A stretch of DNA of 64,000 bases from Catellatospora paridis (lineage in GTDB: Bacteria > Actinomycetota > Actinomycetes > Mycobacteriales > Micromonosporaceae), in contig NZ_ML769319.1 in NCBI RefSeq assembly GCF_009720365.1, positions 87,752 to 151,751 of the forward strand, read 5' to 3'. The stretch's first letter is position 1; every line of letters starts with the position of its first letter. The notes beneath the pieces are model-generated. The model did no database searches, was not told the DNA's origin, and was given only the letters and a program-made list of their open reading frames with translations. This document shows, in pieces, positions 25,047 through 34,851 of the stretch. The position numbers and the translations under genes were made by a program.

Positions 25047-27959
25047 ATGACTTCGTACGGCGACCCCAACGCCGGCCCCGGGTATGACGACGAGCAATAT
25101 CGTCAGTCATACCCGGCGCCCGCGCAGAGTTCGGGCCGCGCCTCGGTGCCATCCGCCGACTACGGCTACGACTACTCGTCGAGCGACCAGGCGGACCAAG
25201 GGCAGTACTCCGCCAATGGCGGCGGATACGCGCCCCAGGGTGGCGGCTACGGTGGCGCTGACCAGCACGGCTACGGCGACCAGGGCTACGGCCAGGCTCC
25301 GGTGAACCCGCCGGTCAGCCCGGCCGCCGGGCGCGCCAGTGTCGGCTCCTCGGCCGGACGTGCGACCGTCGGCGGCCGGGCGGCTGTCGGCTCGGCATCC
25401 GTCGGCGGCTCGGCGGGCCGCGCGAGCGTCGCCGGCCGTGCCGGCGTGCGCCCCGCGGGCCTCGACACGGACGACGAGGACCGGCCTGCCGGCAAGGGCA
25501 AGAACGGCAAGGTCGGCAAGAACGGCAAGCCCAAGAAGAAACGCAACAAGCTCACCATCGCGCTCGCCGCGGTGGCTGTGCTGATCATGCTCGCCGGCGG
25601 CGGGATGATCGCGTTCACCTCGTTCCTGAGCGGCGTGCCCGAGCCGGGCGAGTTCAAGACGCAGGAGAACACCCTGATCTTCGCCTCCGACGGCAAGACC
25701 CAGGTCGCGCAGCTCGGCACGGAGAACCGCCGCATCGTCGACATGTCCGTGCTGGACAAGAAGATCAAGGACACCCTGATCGCGGGTGAGGACCAGGACT
25801 TCTACAACCACGACGGCATCGACATCTGGGGCATCGCCCGCGCCGCGTGGAACAACCTCACCGGCGGCGCGACCCAGGGCGCCTCGACGATCACCCAGCA
25901 GTACGCCCGCGCCGCGGCGCAGGACCTCGAGGTCACCTACGCCCGCAAGCTGCGCGAGGCGGTCTGGGCCCGCGAGCTGGAGCAGAACCACACCAAGGAC
26001 CAGATCCTCGGCTACTACGTCAACACGGCGTACTTCGGCCGGGGTGCGACGGGTGTCGGCGCGGCGGCCAGGGCCTACTTCGGCGTCGACGCGGAGAAGC
26101 TGACCATCGGTCAGGCGGCGGTGCTCGGCGCGGTGCTCAAGCAGCCCGAGCCGCAGTGCGGTGACGTGGAACTCAAGGACTGCAAGTACAAGGGCTACGA
26201 CCCGCAGAACGACGAGGCCGCCGCCAAGGACCGCTGGAACTACGTGCTCAACAGCGTGGTGAAGATGAAGACCCTGACGCAGGCCGAGGTGGACGAGGTC
26301 AAGGCCAAGGAATACCCCATGCCGATTCCGTTCACCCCCGGCGGTAAGAACAACGCCACCTGGGGCATCAAGGGGTCCAGCACCGGTCCGGTGATCAACT
26401 ACATCAAGAAGGAGATGGAGACTCCGGAGGTCAAGAAGGCGCTGGAGGCCATCGGCATCACGGACTGGAAGAACGGCGGCCTGCGGATCACGCTGACCAT
26501 CAACGCCAAGGCACAGGCGGAGCTGGAGAAGCGGCTCTACCGGGAGTACACGGTCACCGAGGGCTGCACGGACGTCAAGACCAAGAAGGCCATCCCGTTC
26601 ACGCTGGCCGAGGACGGAAAGACCAAGCTCGGTGCCGACGGCAAGCCGCTGTCGACCGATGACAAGAAGGTCGTCTGCCGGTCCGACGTCTCCAAGGTCA
26701 CCGACAAGTCGACCTCGCTGCTGAACAAGTACCCGAAGAACGTCACGGCGGCCGCCGTCGCCATCGACCCGCAGACCGGCGGGGTGCTCGCCTACTACGG
26801 CGGCATGGACGGCACCACGTACGACAAGGCCGGCAAGAACGGCGAGGGCGGCCCGTTCGTCAGCGGCGGGCACTCCCCCGCGTCGTCCTTCAAGATCTAC
26901 ACTCTGGCCGCGGCGGTCGCGCACGACATCTCGGTGGAGTCGCACTGGGACCCGACCCCGTTCGTCCCGAAGGGCGCCAAGAGCGAGATCCGCAACGCCG
27001 GCCGGGACGGCAGCGATGCGGGTTGCGACACGAACTGCACGCTCGCCGTGATGGCGCAGAAGTCCTTCAACGTGCCGTTCTACAAGGTCACCGCGAAGAT
27101 CGGCCCGTCCGCGGTGGTGGACATGGCCAAGAAGGCCGGCGTCACCATGATCTGGGACGACGGCAACAAGGCCTTCGACCTCACCAAGACGAAGGCGGAC
27201 TCGGTTCCGCTGGGCAACCACGTCGGCTTCGGGCAGTACCCGATCACCGTGCTCGACCACGCCTCGGGCATCGCCACCTTCGCGGCGAACGGCGTCTACC
27301 ACGCGCCGCACTTCATCGCGAAGGTCGAGCGCAAGTCGACCGAGGACGGCAAGGTCGTGTGGAAGCCGGTGCCCGGCACCGGGGCGAAGACCAAGGGCGA
27401 GCCGCGCATCGAGCCGCGCATCGTCGGCGAGGTCAACGCCGTGCTGAAGAACTACAGCGGCACCAAGCTGAACGACCGCGACTCGGTCTCCAAGTCGGGC
27501 ACCTGGCAGGCCAGCGACAAGTTCAAGGGCGAGAACTCCAGCGCCTGGTATGTCGGCTACACGCCGCAGATCGCGACCGCGGTCTGGGTCGGCAACTACC
27601 TGCACGAGTCCGAGCCGATCCGGGACCCCAACAAAAACAAGATCGGCAGTGGCAACCTGCCGAAGACGATCTGGAAGCAGTTCATGGACAAGGCCGACGA
27701 CGTGCTCGGCTTCAAGGCCAAGCCGATCGAGGTCGGCTGCGGCGGCTGCATCGGCGACACGGGCGCCGGCGACGGCAAGGAGAGCCCGACCCCGGACCCG
27801 AACGCCTGCTTCCTCAACCCGCAGCAGCCGGGCTGCGAGAACCAGCCCGGTAACCCGGGCAACCCTGGTGACCCGAACAACCCCAACCCGAACCCGACGC
27901 CGTCGGGCACCGGCGGTGGTGGGATCTGCATACCGCGGCCGGGCAAAACCTGCCCGTGA
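25047..27959 (+). CDS. ponA: Class A penicillin-binding protein (PonA-type)
   Basis: 970 residues. The cytoplasmic N-terminus (1-165) is Gly/Tyr/Gln-rich and then holds about six AGRASVG-like repeats (residues 29-136) and a Lys-rich stretch. A transmembrane helix follows at 169-193. The GT51 domain has EDQDFYNHDG (248-257) and TQGASTITQQ. The transpeptidase has SSFK (613-616, catalytic Ser613), SFN (673-675) and KSGT (816-819). The C-terminal 50 residues are Pro/Asn/Gly repeats. It polymerises and cross-links peptidoglycan; the unusually long repeat-rich N-terminus is probably an interaction platform. Confidence 0.95.
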   Translation: MTSYGDPNAGPGYDDEQYRQSYPAPAQSSGRASVPSADYGYDYSSSDQADQGQYSANGGGYAPQGGGYGGADQHGYGDQGYGQAPVNPPVSPAAGRASVGSSAGRATVGGRAAVGSASVGGSAGRASVAGRAGVRPAGLDTDDEDRPAGKGKNGKVGKNGKPKKKRNKLTIALAAVAVLIMLAGGGMIAFTSFLSGVPEPGEFKTQENTLIFASDGKTQVAQLGTENRRIVDMSVLDKKIKDTLIAGEDQDFYNHDGIDIWGIARAAWNNLTGGATQGASTITQQYARAAAQDLEVTYARKLREAVWARELEQNHTKDQILGYYVNTAYFGRGATGVGAAARAYFGVDAEKLTIGQAAVLGAVLKQPEPQCGDVELKDCKYKGYDPQNDEAAAKDRWNYVLNSVVKMKTLTQAEVDEVKAKEYPMPIPFTPGGKNNATWGIKGSSTGPVINYIKKEMETPEVKKALEAIGITDWKNGGLRITLTINAKAQAELEKRLYREYTVTEGCTDVKTKKAIPFTLAEDGKTKLGADGKPLSTDDKKVVCRSDVSKVTDKSTSLLNKYPKNVTAAAVAIDPQTGGVLAYYGGMDGTTYDKAGKNGEGGPFVSGGHSPASSFKIYTLAAAVAHDISVESHWDPTPFVPKGAKSEIRNAGRDGSDAGCDTNCTLAVMAQKSFNVPFYKVTAKIGPSAVVDMAKKAGVTMIWDDGNKAFDLTKTKADSVPLGNHVGFGQYPITVLDHASGIATFAANGVYHAPHFIAKVERKSTEDGKVVWKPVPGTGAKTKGEPRIEPRIVGEVNAVLKNYSGTKLNDRDSVSKSGTWQASDKFKGENSSAWYVGYTPQIATAVWVGNYLHESEPIRDPNKNKIGSGNLPKTIWKQFMDKADDVLGFKAKPIEVGCGGCIGDTGAGDGKESPTPDPNACFLNPQQPGCENQPGNPGNPGDPNNPNPNPTPSGTGGGGICIPRPGKTCP

Positions 27960-27972
27960 CCGCCGGCTGACC

Positions 27973-28002
27973 GAAGAGGGACCCCCGCGTGGGTCCCTCT
28001 TC
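27973..28002 (+). terminator. Terminator after ponA
   Basis: A perfect 12-bp stem GAAGAGGGACCC (27973-27984) with its complement at 27991-28002, six-base loop, 14 bases after the PBP stop codon. Confidence 0.88.
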
Positions 28003-28075
28003 GTCTGTCCGGGCATCGACGACGCGGGAAGCGCCTTGCTGCACTTCCCAGGTTTCTGAGGCAGGATGTCGGGCT

Positions 28076-29503
28076 ATGAGTGATGTTCGTGAGCACGTGG
28101 TGTCACCCGCCGGGGAGGACGGCTTCGTCCGGGGGCTCAGCGAGGCGATCGGCGGACCGCGCGGCGAGCACGCCGTGCCCGAGACACCCTCGCGCGGCGG
28201 GCGGTTCTGGACGGCCGCGCGGATCGTGCTCGCGCTCACCTGCCTGACGCTGGCGCTGCACTGGGTCCAGAAGTCGCCCTGCCGGGACGGCGCGTGGGCC
28301 GACCACAGCCAGTACACCCAGTTCTGCTACACCGACGTGCTGGCGCTGTACTACGCCGAGCACCTCAACGAGGGCATGGTGCCCTACGTCGACTACCCGG
28401 TGGAGTACCCGGTGCTGACCGGCGCGTTCATGGGCGCGCTGGGGCTGCCGATCCACGCGCTCGGCGAGAAGAACAGCGCGATCCCGCAGGCGACGCTGTT
28501 CTACGACACCAACGCGTTCGTGCTCAGCCTGTTCGCCATCGCCTCGGTCGCCATGATCCTGTCGCTGCGGCGGCGCAGACCGTGGGACGCGGCGCTGTTC
28601 GCGCTGTCCCCGGTGCTGCTGGTCACCGCGACGGTCAACTGGGACATGCTGGCCATCGTGCTGGCGGTGGCCGGGATATGGCTGTGGGCGAAGAAGTATC
28701 CGGCCGCGGCGGGGGTGATGCTGGGCCTGGGCATGGCGGCGAAACTCTGGCCGGCCTTCCTGTTCCTGCCGATCTTGATCGTCTCGCTGCGCTCGAAGCA
28801 GTACGCCGCACTCGTCAACTCGATCGCGGCCGGGGTGATCGCCTGGTTGGCGGTGAACGTGCCGGTCATGCTGATCAACTTCGAGAACTGGCGGCGCTTT
28901 CTCGACCTCAACTCCGAACGCATCATCGACTGGGGCACCTCCTGGTACGTCGGCCGCCACTTCGACCCGTTCGGGCTCGAGCTGTGGAACAACGTCCCGC
29001 TGGTGACCAACCTGTCGCTGGGCCTGTTCGTGCTGTCCTGCGTGGGCCTGCTGGTGTTCGGCCTGCGGGTGAAGACGCCGCCGCGGCTGGCGCAACTGGC
29101 GTTCCTGGTCGTCGCGATCTTCCTGATCACCAACAAGGTGTGGTCGCAGCAGTTCACGCTGTGGCTGCTGCCGCTGCTGGTGCTGGCCCGCCCGAAGTGG
29201 CCCGCCTTCCTGGCCTGGCAGCTCGCCGAGGTCTGCTACTTCATCGCCTTCTACGGCGAGCTGATGGGCGCCTCGGGCAAGCAGGTCTTCCCCGAAGGCG
29301 TGTTCATCTTCGCCTCGGTGCTGCGCCTGTCCACCGTGATCCTGCTCGTGGTGCTGGTGATCCGGGACATGGTCCGCCCGGAACTGGACGTGGTGCGGCG
29401 CACGTACGCCGACACCGACACTCCCGACCCGGACGGCGGCCCGGCCAACGAGCCGACAGCGGCCGAGCCGGCCACCGAGCGGGGAGTGCCCGCGCTCGCC
29501 TAG
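28076..29503 (+). CDS. GT87/DUF2029-type membrane glycosyltransferase (Rv0051-like)
   Basis: 475 residues from ATG 28076. A cytoplasmic N-terminus of about 45 residues is followed by 10-12 hydrophobic segments; the first outer loop after helix 1 contains EYPVLTG and DYPVEYPV, acidic-aromatic motifs typical of GT-C polyprenyl-phosphate sugar transferases. M. tuberculosis Rv0051 occupies the same place after ponA1. The sugar and acceptor are unknown; a cell-wall glycan or lipoglycan mannosylation is plausible. The C-terminus is an acidic cytoplasmic tail. Confidence 0.82.
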   Translation: MSDVREHVVSPAGEDGFVRGLSEAIGGPRGEHAVPETPSRGGRFWTAARIVLALTCLTLALHWVQKSPCRDGAWADHSQYTQFCYTDVLALYYAEHLNEGMVPYVDYPVEYPVLTGAFMGALGLPIHALGEKNSAIPQATLFYDTNAFVLSLFAIASVAMILSLRRRRPWDAALFALSPVLLVTATVNWDMLAIVLAVAGIWLWAKKYPAAAGVMLGLGMAAKLWPAFLFLPILIVSLRSKQYAALVNSIAAGVIAWLAVNVPVMLINFENWRRFLDLNSERIIDWGTSWYVGRHFDPFGLELWNNVPLVTNLSLGLFVLSCVGLLVFGLRVKTPPRLAQLAFLVVAIFLITNKVWSQQFTLWLLPLLVLARPKWPAFLAWQLAEVCYFIAFYGELMGASGKQVFPEGVFIFASVLRLSTVILLVVLVIRDMVRPELDVVRRTYADTDTPDPDGGPANEPTAAEPATERGVPALA

Positions 29504-29522
29504 CTGCCCGACCAGACGGCAA

Positions 29523-29564
29523 GAGCCCCCGCCACCAGGATCGTCTCCCTGGTGACGGGGGCTC
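29523..29564. terminator. Bidirectional terminator
   Basis: Arms GAGCCCCCGCCACCAGG (29523-29539) and CCTGGTGACGGGGGCTC (29548-29564) pair over 17 positions with one mismatch, between the convergent glycosyltransferase genes. Confidence 0.88.
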
Positions 29565-29579
29565 CGTCGTGCCGCCTGC

Positions 29580-31460
29580 CTACGACAGGGTGAAGACGAC
29601 CGCGTCCGGCGCGTCGGTGCGCTGCACCCCGAGACCGTCCGCGGGCGCGGTCAGGGCCGGCTCGTACGGCGTGCCCTTGGCCTCCTCCCGCAGCACCAGC
29701 ACGGTCTTGACGCCGAGCTCGCGCAGCCGGTTGACGCTGGCCTGATCCGGGAACGTCTTGGTCAGCTCCCGGATCTCGGTGAGCGTGGCCGGGGTGAAGC
29801 CGCTGTTGCCGTTGACGATCGGCGCCATCCGGTCCGTGGACCAGGCCATCACCTTCATGTCCATCAGCGCGTCGCTGGGCAGCACCAGCATCGGCGCCTG
29901 CGCGGTCGCCATGGACGGCGGCTGCAGCGGCACCACCGGGTGCTCGGTCACGTTCAGGCCCTCCGCCAGCACCAACAGCAGCGGCAGGAAGGTGGCCAGC
30001 CGCAGCAGCGGGTGCGGGCGGGACGGCACCCGGTCCTCCGCGACCGTCTTGGCCTGCTCGACGAACGCGGTCACCGCGCCGGCGGCCAGGATCGCCAGCA
30101 GCAGCGTGGTCCAGATGACGAGCCGACCAGGGGTGCGGATGCCGCTCCAGCCCGGCAGGATGTCGTACAGCGTCAGGTAGCCGGGGCGGCCGCCGAAGAA
30201 CTTGGTGCCCATGGCCAGGATCACCGTCAGCAGCACGCCGCCGAACAGCAGCAGCCGCTGGCGCAGGGTCCAGATCGACATGATCAGTCCGGCGAAGGCC
30301 AGGCCGTAGAGCACGAAGCCGGGCAGCAGGCTGGTCTCCCCCGCCGCCCAGCCCAGCGCCTCGCGGGCGCCGGAGTGCGCCTCGCCCCACGGCATCGACT
30401 GGGCGGGGCTGGTGAAGAAGCCGAGCACCGGCGGCGAATACCAGCTGACCTCGACGTCGGAGCGCTCGGCGTACGGGTGCAGCTCCAGGACCTTGAAGTA
30501 GGCCAGCGCCATCAGGCCGCCGGTCGCGGCGAAGAAGAAGCCGCCGACGGCGTTGCAGGCCAGCAGCATCCAGCCGAACGGCTTCGGCTCGCTCCAGAAC
30601 CACTTGCGGCGTACGAAGTACGTGATCACCGAGGTGAGCGCGATCGTCGCCAGCACGTACGCGAAGGGCAGGCCGATGCCGAAGCCGAGGCTGATCTGCC
30701 AGGCGGCGACCAGCCAGCCCGCCAGCACCCAGCCCGGCTTGCGCAGCTCCGGGCGGTAGCCGTGGCGCAGCGAGTAACCGTGCCCGCGCGCCAGCATGGC
30801 CAGCGCGAGGGCGATGCCGCCGACCGACATCACGTGCATGTGCCCGGCCTGAGCCAGCCGCCACGGCGCGTACGCGAACGCGGCGCCCGCCACGGCCGCC
30901 CCGGTCTTGCCCGAGCCCAGCTGCCGCACCAGCACGTACGCCCCGAAGAAGGCGAGCGCGTGCAGCAGCACGTACATGATGTTGTAGCGGACCAGCGCCG
31001 CCTCCAGCCCGGTGCCGAACAGGCCGGCGGGCGCGTAGCCGAGCAGGGTGTCGGAGAAGGCGAAACTGTACTTCTCCGGGTAGAAGCTGTTGGAGTTCCA
31101 CAGCTGGGACCAGTCGGTCTTGAGCACGTGCCCGGACCAGGCCATCTGCCACGCCTGCAGGGTGGGGTCGCCGGTGTCCTGGGGGATCGTGTACGCCGGG
31201 TAGCGCAGGGTGGGCCAGGTCATCGCCACGGCGAGCGCCAGCGACGCGTACGCGGCCAGGGCCCACTCGTGCAGCAGCGCACGCCCGGTGCCCCGTAGCA
31301 CCCGGCGCAGCCTGGTCGGCTTCTCCTCCTCCGTCGCCGGGCTGAACCGGGCGAAGGCGTCGTCCTCGACCGGCTCCGGTTCGGGTGCGGCGTGGCGAGG
31401 GGCAACCGGTTCCTTGACGGCGGTCGGCTCCTTGGCGGGCGCGGCGTCGGTCCCGTTCAC
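29580..31460 (-). CDS. Polytopic membrane protein, GT-C glycosyltransferase-like
   Basis: 626 residues. The Pro/Glu-rich cytoplasmic N-terminus (about 1-70) is followed by about 11-13 hydrophobic segments and a soluble extracytoplasmic C-terminal domain (about 500-626). The first outer loop has QDTGDPTLQAWQMAWSGH, where an acidic residue precedes the second helix as in GT-C enzymes, and AWQ/HW motifs recur. No known subfamily is recognised. It is the second gene after the endonuclease-IV-like gene, ten bases away. Confidence 0.72.
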   Translation of the reverse strand: MNGTDAAPAKEPTAVKEPVAPRHAAPEPEPVEDDAFARFSPATEEEKPTRLRRVLRGTGRALLHEWALAAYASLALAVAMTWPTLRYPAYTIPQDTGDPTLQAWQMAWSGHVLKTDWSQLWNSNSFYPEKYSFAFSDTLLGYAPAGLFGTGLEAALVRYNIMYVLLHALAFFGAYVLVRQLGSGKTGAAVAGAAFAYAPWRLAQAGHMHVMSVGGIALALAMLARGHGYSLRHGYRPELRKPGWVLAGWLVAAWQISLGFGIGLPFAYVLATIALTSVITYFVRRKWFWSEPKPFGWMLLACNAVGGFFFAATGGLMALAYFKVLELHPYAERSDVEVSWYSPPVLGFFTSPAQSMPWGEAHSGAREALGWAAGETSLLPGFVLYGLAFAGLIMSIWTLRQRLLLFGGVLLTVILAMGTKFFGGRPGYLTLYDILPGWSGIRTPGRLVIWTTLLLAILAAGAVTAFVEQAKTVAEDRVPSRPHPLLRLATFLPLLLVLAEGLNVTEHPVVPLQPPSMATAQAPMLVLPSDALMDMKVMAWSTDRMAPIVNGNSGFTPATLTEIRELTKTFPDQASVNRLRELGVKTVLVLREEAKGTPYEPALTAPADGLGVQRTDAPDAVVFTLS

Positions 31461-31470
31461 AGGTTCCCCT

Positions 31471-32256
31471 CTACTGGTGTGCGCGCAGGTACGCGATGTC
31501 GGCGGACTGACCCTCCGCCCCGCCGGGCGTCTCCACCACGGCGGGCGCGCCGGCGGCGCGCACCACGGCGGCCACCAGCTCGGGGTCGATCATCCCGGGT
31601 TCAACGTTCTTGACTGTCAGATTGTCGTGCCGATCGCGGCCGGAGTCGAATCCGTCTCGCGATCCGTTCGCATGCACGAGGTCGATGCGCCCGGTGATGG
31701 ACTTCACCCGGTCCACGATGTCGAGCAGCTCCTCGCCGCCCGCATGGGCGTGGCAGGTGTCCAGGCAGAAACCCACGCCGAACTCGCCGACCGCGTCCCA
31801 GAGCCGGGCCAGCTCGTCGAAGCGCCGGGCGCAGGCGTTGTCGCCGCCCGCCGTGTTCTCGATCAGGACCCGGGTCGGCAGGCCGCCGTCGTCCTGCGCC
31901 TTCTGCAGCGCCTTGCGCCAGTTGTCGATGCCGACCGCGACGTCCTCGCCCTTGTTGACGTGACCGCCGTGAACGATGAGGCCGCTGGCACCCACCGTGG
32001 CGGCCGCGGCGGCGTGCTGGCCGAGCAGCTTGCGGCTGGGGATGCGGATCCGGTTGTTCGTCGATGCGAGATTGAGCACATAAGGGGCGTGCACGAAGAT
32101 CTCCACCGAACTGGCCCGCAGCGCCTCGGCGTCCGGCCGGATCTCCGGGGCCTTCCAGCCCTGTGGATCGGCGAGGAAGAACTGCACGACATCGGCGTTT
32201 CGCGCGGTCGCCTCAGCTAGTGGATCTTCATAATCGACGTGAGCCCCGATAAGCAT
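31471..32256 (-). CDS. Endonuclease IV-like TIM-barrel protein (AP endonuclease 2 family)
   Basis: 261 residues from ATG 32256. [33 protein letters not shown] and a final [17 protein letters not shown] region match the metal-ligand motifs of the Nfo/xylose-isomerase-like barrel. Canonical Nfo has HLNDSK where this has HANGSR, and it is about 20 residues shorter, so either a divergent AP endonuclease or another TIM-barrel sugar-phosphate enzyme is possible. It leads a two-gene operon with the membrane protein. Confidence 0.8.
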   Translation of the reverse strand: MLIGAHVDYEDPLAEATARNADVVQFFLADPQGWKAPEIRPDAEALRASSVEIFVHAPYVLNLASTNNRIRIPSRKLLGQHAAAAATVGASGLIVHGGHVNKGEDVAVGIDNWRKALQKAQDDGGLPTRVLIENTAGGDNACARRFDELARLWDAVGEFGVGFCLDTCHAHAGGEELLDIVDRVKSITGRIDLVHANGSRDGFDSGRDRHDNLTVKNVEPGMIDPELVAAVVRAAGAPAVVETPGGAEGQSADIAYLRAHQ

Positions 32257-32438
32257 TCGACCAGTATTACCGCTCCGCTCCGCACGCGCTCGGGTCGCAT
32301 GCGCAACCGGAGCCGGTTTGTTGCGTTGATTTCTATGCCGCACCGTGCTCCCCCAGCCGGGGACCTTGCGGGGCGTGCCTCCTCGCCCCCCGCGAGGCGA
32401 CCGGATCCGGGGCGCACGCCCCAGGGGGAGATGCGCTC

Positions 32439-33269
32439 ATGTCGTACGCCATTCGTCGGCGAGCCGCGGCCTTCGCGGCGGCCGGACTTCTCGCGGGCCT
32501 GCCGCTGCTCGCCGCCAGCCCGGCCGGAGCCGCGGAGCCCGAGGCGGCGCCCGGCGTCAGCTTCAGTGGCGGCGGTCTCGGTCTGCTGCTGTGCGGCTCC
32601 AAGCCGGCCACCACGAAGATCACCGTCAACGCCGAGGCGAAGGTGCGCCTCACCAACGGCCTGGGCCAGGGTGCCACGCTGAAGATCGACGGCAAGGACA
32701 GCGCGGAGGTCGCCGACGGCGAGACGGTGGAGGTCCAGTTCCACCGGGGGCCGGTCAAGGTGGCCATGGTGCCCGAATGCCTGCTGAACCTGAACCCGAC
32801 CTTCGAGCCGCTGACGGTCGACGTCGTCAATCGCTCGACCTCGACCCCGTCGAGCAGCAGTTCGAGCAGCGGCGGGCAGGGCAGCGGGTCGACGCCGAGC
32901 CGCAAGCCGTCCGCCAAGCCCAGCCCTACGAAGGCGGCGGGCCAGCCGAGCTCCAGCCGGTCGACGAGCCGCAACGACCCGCCGGCCCCTGGCACCGAGG
33001 AGCCGGACGTGGCCGCGCCGGAGGAGACCCTGTTCCCGACCCCCGGTGAGGACGACGGCGAGCCGGCCGGGGCGCAGGAGTCCCCACCCGCGGTGTCGGT
33101 GGTCGGTGGCAGTGAGACGCTCGACTCCACCCGGGTGTCGTCCACCTCTCCCGACAAGGGGCCAATCGGACTTCTTGCAATTATCGCGACAGTGTGTGTC
33201 GTTGGTGTTGCAGCCGGGGCAATCCGCGCTATTATCGCTCAGCGAGCAACTCGGGCAGAGTTCGCGTAG
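32439..33269 (+). CDS. Secreted, C-terminally membrane-anchored protein of unknown function
   Basis: 276 residues with Shine-Dalgarno AGGGGGAG. A signal peptide (about residues 1-33, ending ASPAGA), a small domain with two cysteines (about 50 and 110), a 100-residue Ser/Pro/Thr/Lys linker with a run of Ser, then one transmembrane helix (about 243-265) and a short basic tail. There is no LPXTG motif, so it is a single-pass anchor rather than a sortase substrate. Its last 35 codons are markedly richer in A/T than the rest (GCA, ATT, GTT, CGA, ACT). Partner and role unknown. Confidence 0.75.
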   Translation: MSYAIRRRAAAFAAAGLLAGLPLLAASPAGAAEPEAAPGVSFSGGGLGLLLCGSKPATTKITVNAEAKVRLTNGLGQGATLKIDGKDSAEVADGETVEVQFHRGPVKVAMVPECLLNLNPTFEPLTVDVVNRSTSTPSSSSSSSGGQGSGSTPSRKPSAKPSPTKAAGQPSSSRSTSRNDPPAPGTEEPDVAAPEETLFPTPGEDDGEPAGAQESPPAVSVVGGSETLDSTRVSSTSPDKGPIGLLAIIATVCVVGVAAGAIRAIIAQRATRAEFA

Positions 33270-33377
33270 AATATTAAATACTCCGCGGGGCGCTTCTCTC
33301 CAACATCGTCGGTGTGGTCGTTCCTCCCCAGGTCCCACCCAGCAGTTCGGATAGAGCGCCCCGCGGTCCTCCTCGAC

Positions 33378-33410
33378 GAGACGCGGCCACCGCACCGGTG
33401 GCCGCGTCTC
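33378..33410 (+). terminator. Terminator upstream of rpsF
   Basis: A perfect 14-bp stem GAGACGCGGCCACC (33378-33391) with its complement at 33397-33410 and a five-base loop, ending the secreted-protein transcript. Confidence 0.85.
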
Positions 33411-33518
33411 GCTGTCTGTCCGCATGCCGACGCGGCCTCGTGGGGGTCGGCCGACCGCGGTGGGGACGGCGACGCCGGGGGCGGGCGGCCGACCAGGTAA
33501 CATGGTCGGGTTCCGTGT

Positions 33519-33624
33519 GCCGCGGGCCTATCCCGCGGCATTCGCATGGAACGACGCAGACCTCCTGCTACGGACAGTCCGTAGCCGAAGAGGCCGGTCA
33601 CCGGTCTCGCCAAGCCCATAGGAG
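33519..33624 (+). promoter_or_regulatory. Structured rpsF leader, possible r-protein autoregulatory element
   Basis: Two clean hairpins lie in the 5' leader: GCCGCGGG/CCCGCGGC (33519-33539) and CTACGGA/TCCGTAG (33568-33584), followed by an ACCGG-rich segment before the Shine-Dalgarno. S6:S18 leader autoregulation is known for bacterial rpsF operons; the required CCG bulge was not confirmed here. Confidence 0.4.
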
Positions 33625-33635
33625 GTGAGTACGTC

Positions 33636-33926
33636 TTGCGTCACTACGAAGTAATGGTCATCCTCGACGCCAGTCTCGAGGAGCGCACCGTCGCCCCGTC
33701 GCTCGACACGTACCTCAACGTGATCCGCACTTCGGGTGGTTCGGTCGAGAAGCTCGATGTGTGGGGCCGTCGCCGGCTCTCCTTCGAGATCAACAAGAAG
33801 ACCGAGGGCATCTACGCCGTCATCGACCTGCAGGCCACGCCTGCGGCCGTTGCCGAGCTGGACCGCCAGCTGCGACTCAACGAGTCGGTGCTGCGCACCA
33901 AGGTCATCCGTCCGGAAGTCCGCTGA
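33636..33926 (+). CDS. rpsF: 30S ribosomal protein S6
   Basis: 96 residues, the usual S6 length, from a TTG start with AGGAGGT nine bases upstream; no ATG or GTG fits in frame. Strand [15 protein letters not shown] and the [20 protein letters not shown] and [13 protein letters not shown] segments are S6 signatures. It opens the rpsF-ssb-rpsR-rplI operon conserved near the origin. S6 pairs with S18 in the small subunit platform. Confidence 0.97.
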   Translation: MRHYEVMVILDASLEERTVAPSLDTYLNVIRTSGGSVEKLDVWGRRRLSFEINKKTEGIYAVIDLQATPAAVAELDRQLRLNESVLRTKVIRPEVR

Positions 33927-34023
33927 CTTCCTGACACCCGCGACGCCCGGACCACTTCACGTGTGCTGTCGCATCCCTGTGGGAACCTTTGCGGCAGAAC
34001 ATATGTGAACCGAGGAGAAGGTC

Positions 34024-34545
34024 ATGGCTGGAGAAACCACCATCACGGTCATCGGCAATCTTGTCGACGACCCTGAGCTGCGCTTCACCCCGTCGGGTGC
34101 GGCAGTGGCGAAGTTCCGTCTCGCATCGACCCCCCGCACGCTGGACCGCGCGTCCGGCGAGTGGAAGGACGGCGAGCCGCTCTTCCTGTCCTGCAACATG
34201 TGGCGGCAGATGGCGGAGAACGTAGCCGAGTCGCTGCAGAAGGGCTCCCGCGTCATCGTCTCCGGACGACTGCGTCAGCGGTCGTACGAGACGAAGGAGG
34301 GCGAGAAGCGCACGGTCTACGAGCTGGAAGTCGACGAGATCGGCCCGTCGCTGCGGTATGCCACGGCGAAGGTGCAGAAGATGTCGCGTTCCGGCGGCGG
34401 AGGCGGTGGGGGCTACGGCTCCGGCTCCAGCGGCGGCGGCAACAGCTCCGGCGGCGGCGGAGGTTTCTCCGACGACCCGTGGGCGACGGCTGCTCCCGCA
34501 GGCGGTTCGGGTGGCGGCAATTTCGACGACGAGCCACCGTTCTGA
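34024..34545 (+). CDS. ssb: Single-stranded DNA-binding protein
   Basis: 173 residues. An OB fold (about 1-110, [20 protein letters not shown] ... [21 protein letters not shown]), a Gly/Ser-rich flexible linker, and the acidic tip DDEPPF that recruits repair and replication proteins. It binds ssDNA as a tetramer. Ninety-seven bases after rpsF with its own Shine-Dalgarno; part of the same operon. Confidence 0.97.
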   Translation: MAGETTITVIGNLVDDPELRFTPSGAAVAKFRLASTPRTLDRASGEWKDGEPLFLSCNMWRQMAENVAESLQKGSRVIVSGRLRQRSYETKEGEKRTVYELEVDEIGPSLRYATAKVQKMSRSGGGGGGGYGSGSSGGGNSSGGGGGFSDDPWATAAPAGGSGGGNFDDEPPF

Positions 34546-34597
34546 CAGGTGACCGTGCACGGTCCCCGGTCAGTGGAAACAGACTGAGGTAGAGATC

Positions 34598-34837
34598 ATG
34601 GCGAAGGCTGCGGCCCTGCGCAAACCGAAGAAGAAGGTGAACCCGCTCGACAAGGAGGGGATCACCTACATCGACTACAAGGACACCGCGCTGCTGCGCA
34701 AGTTCATCTCCGACCGCGGCAAGATCCGCGCGCGACGGGTGACCGGCGTTACCACGCAGCAGCAGCGGCAGATCGCTCGGGCGGTCAAGAACGCCCGCGA
34801 GATGGCGCTCCTGCCGTACACCACCACCGGTCGCTGA
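34598..34837 (+). CDS. rpsR: 30S ribosomal protein S18
   Basis: 79 residues with [22 protein letters not shown] and the [25 protein letters not shown] core of S18. No zinc-binding Cys cluster is present at the N-terminus, so this is the C- (zinc-independent) form. Third gene of the operon, 14 bases before rplI. Confidence 0.97.
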   Translation: MAKAAALRKPKKKVNPLDKEGITYIDYKDTALLRKFISDRGKIRARRVTGVTTQQQRQIARAVKNAREMALLPYTTTGR

Positions 34838-34851
34838 GAGGAGGGCACCTG

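Larger units (their letters stand above)
33270..33635 (+). other. Intergenic region before the rpsF operon
   Basis: 366 bases without a gene. It contains the AT-rich end of the upstream gene (AATATTAAATAC near 33269), a terminator (33378-33410), and two further hairpins near the rpsF start. No other coding signal is seen. Confidence 0.75.
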
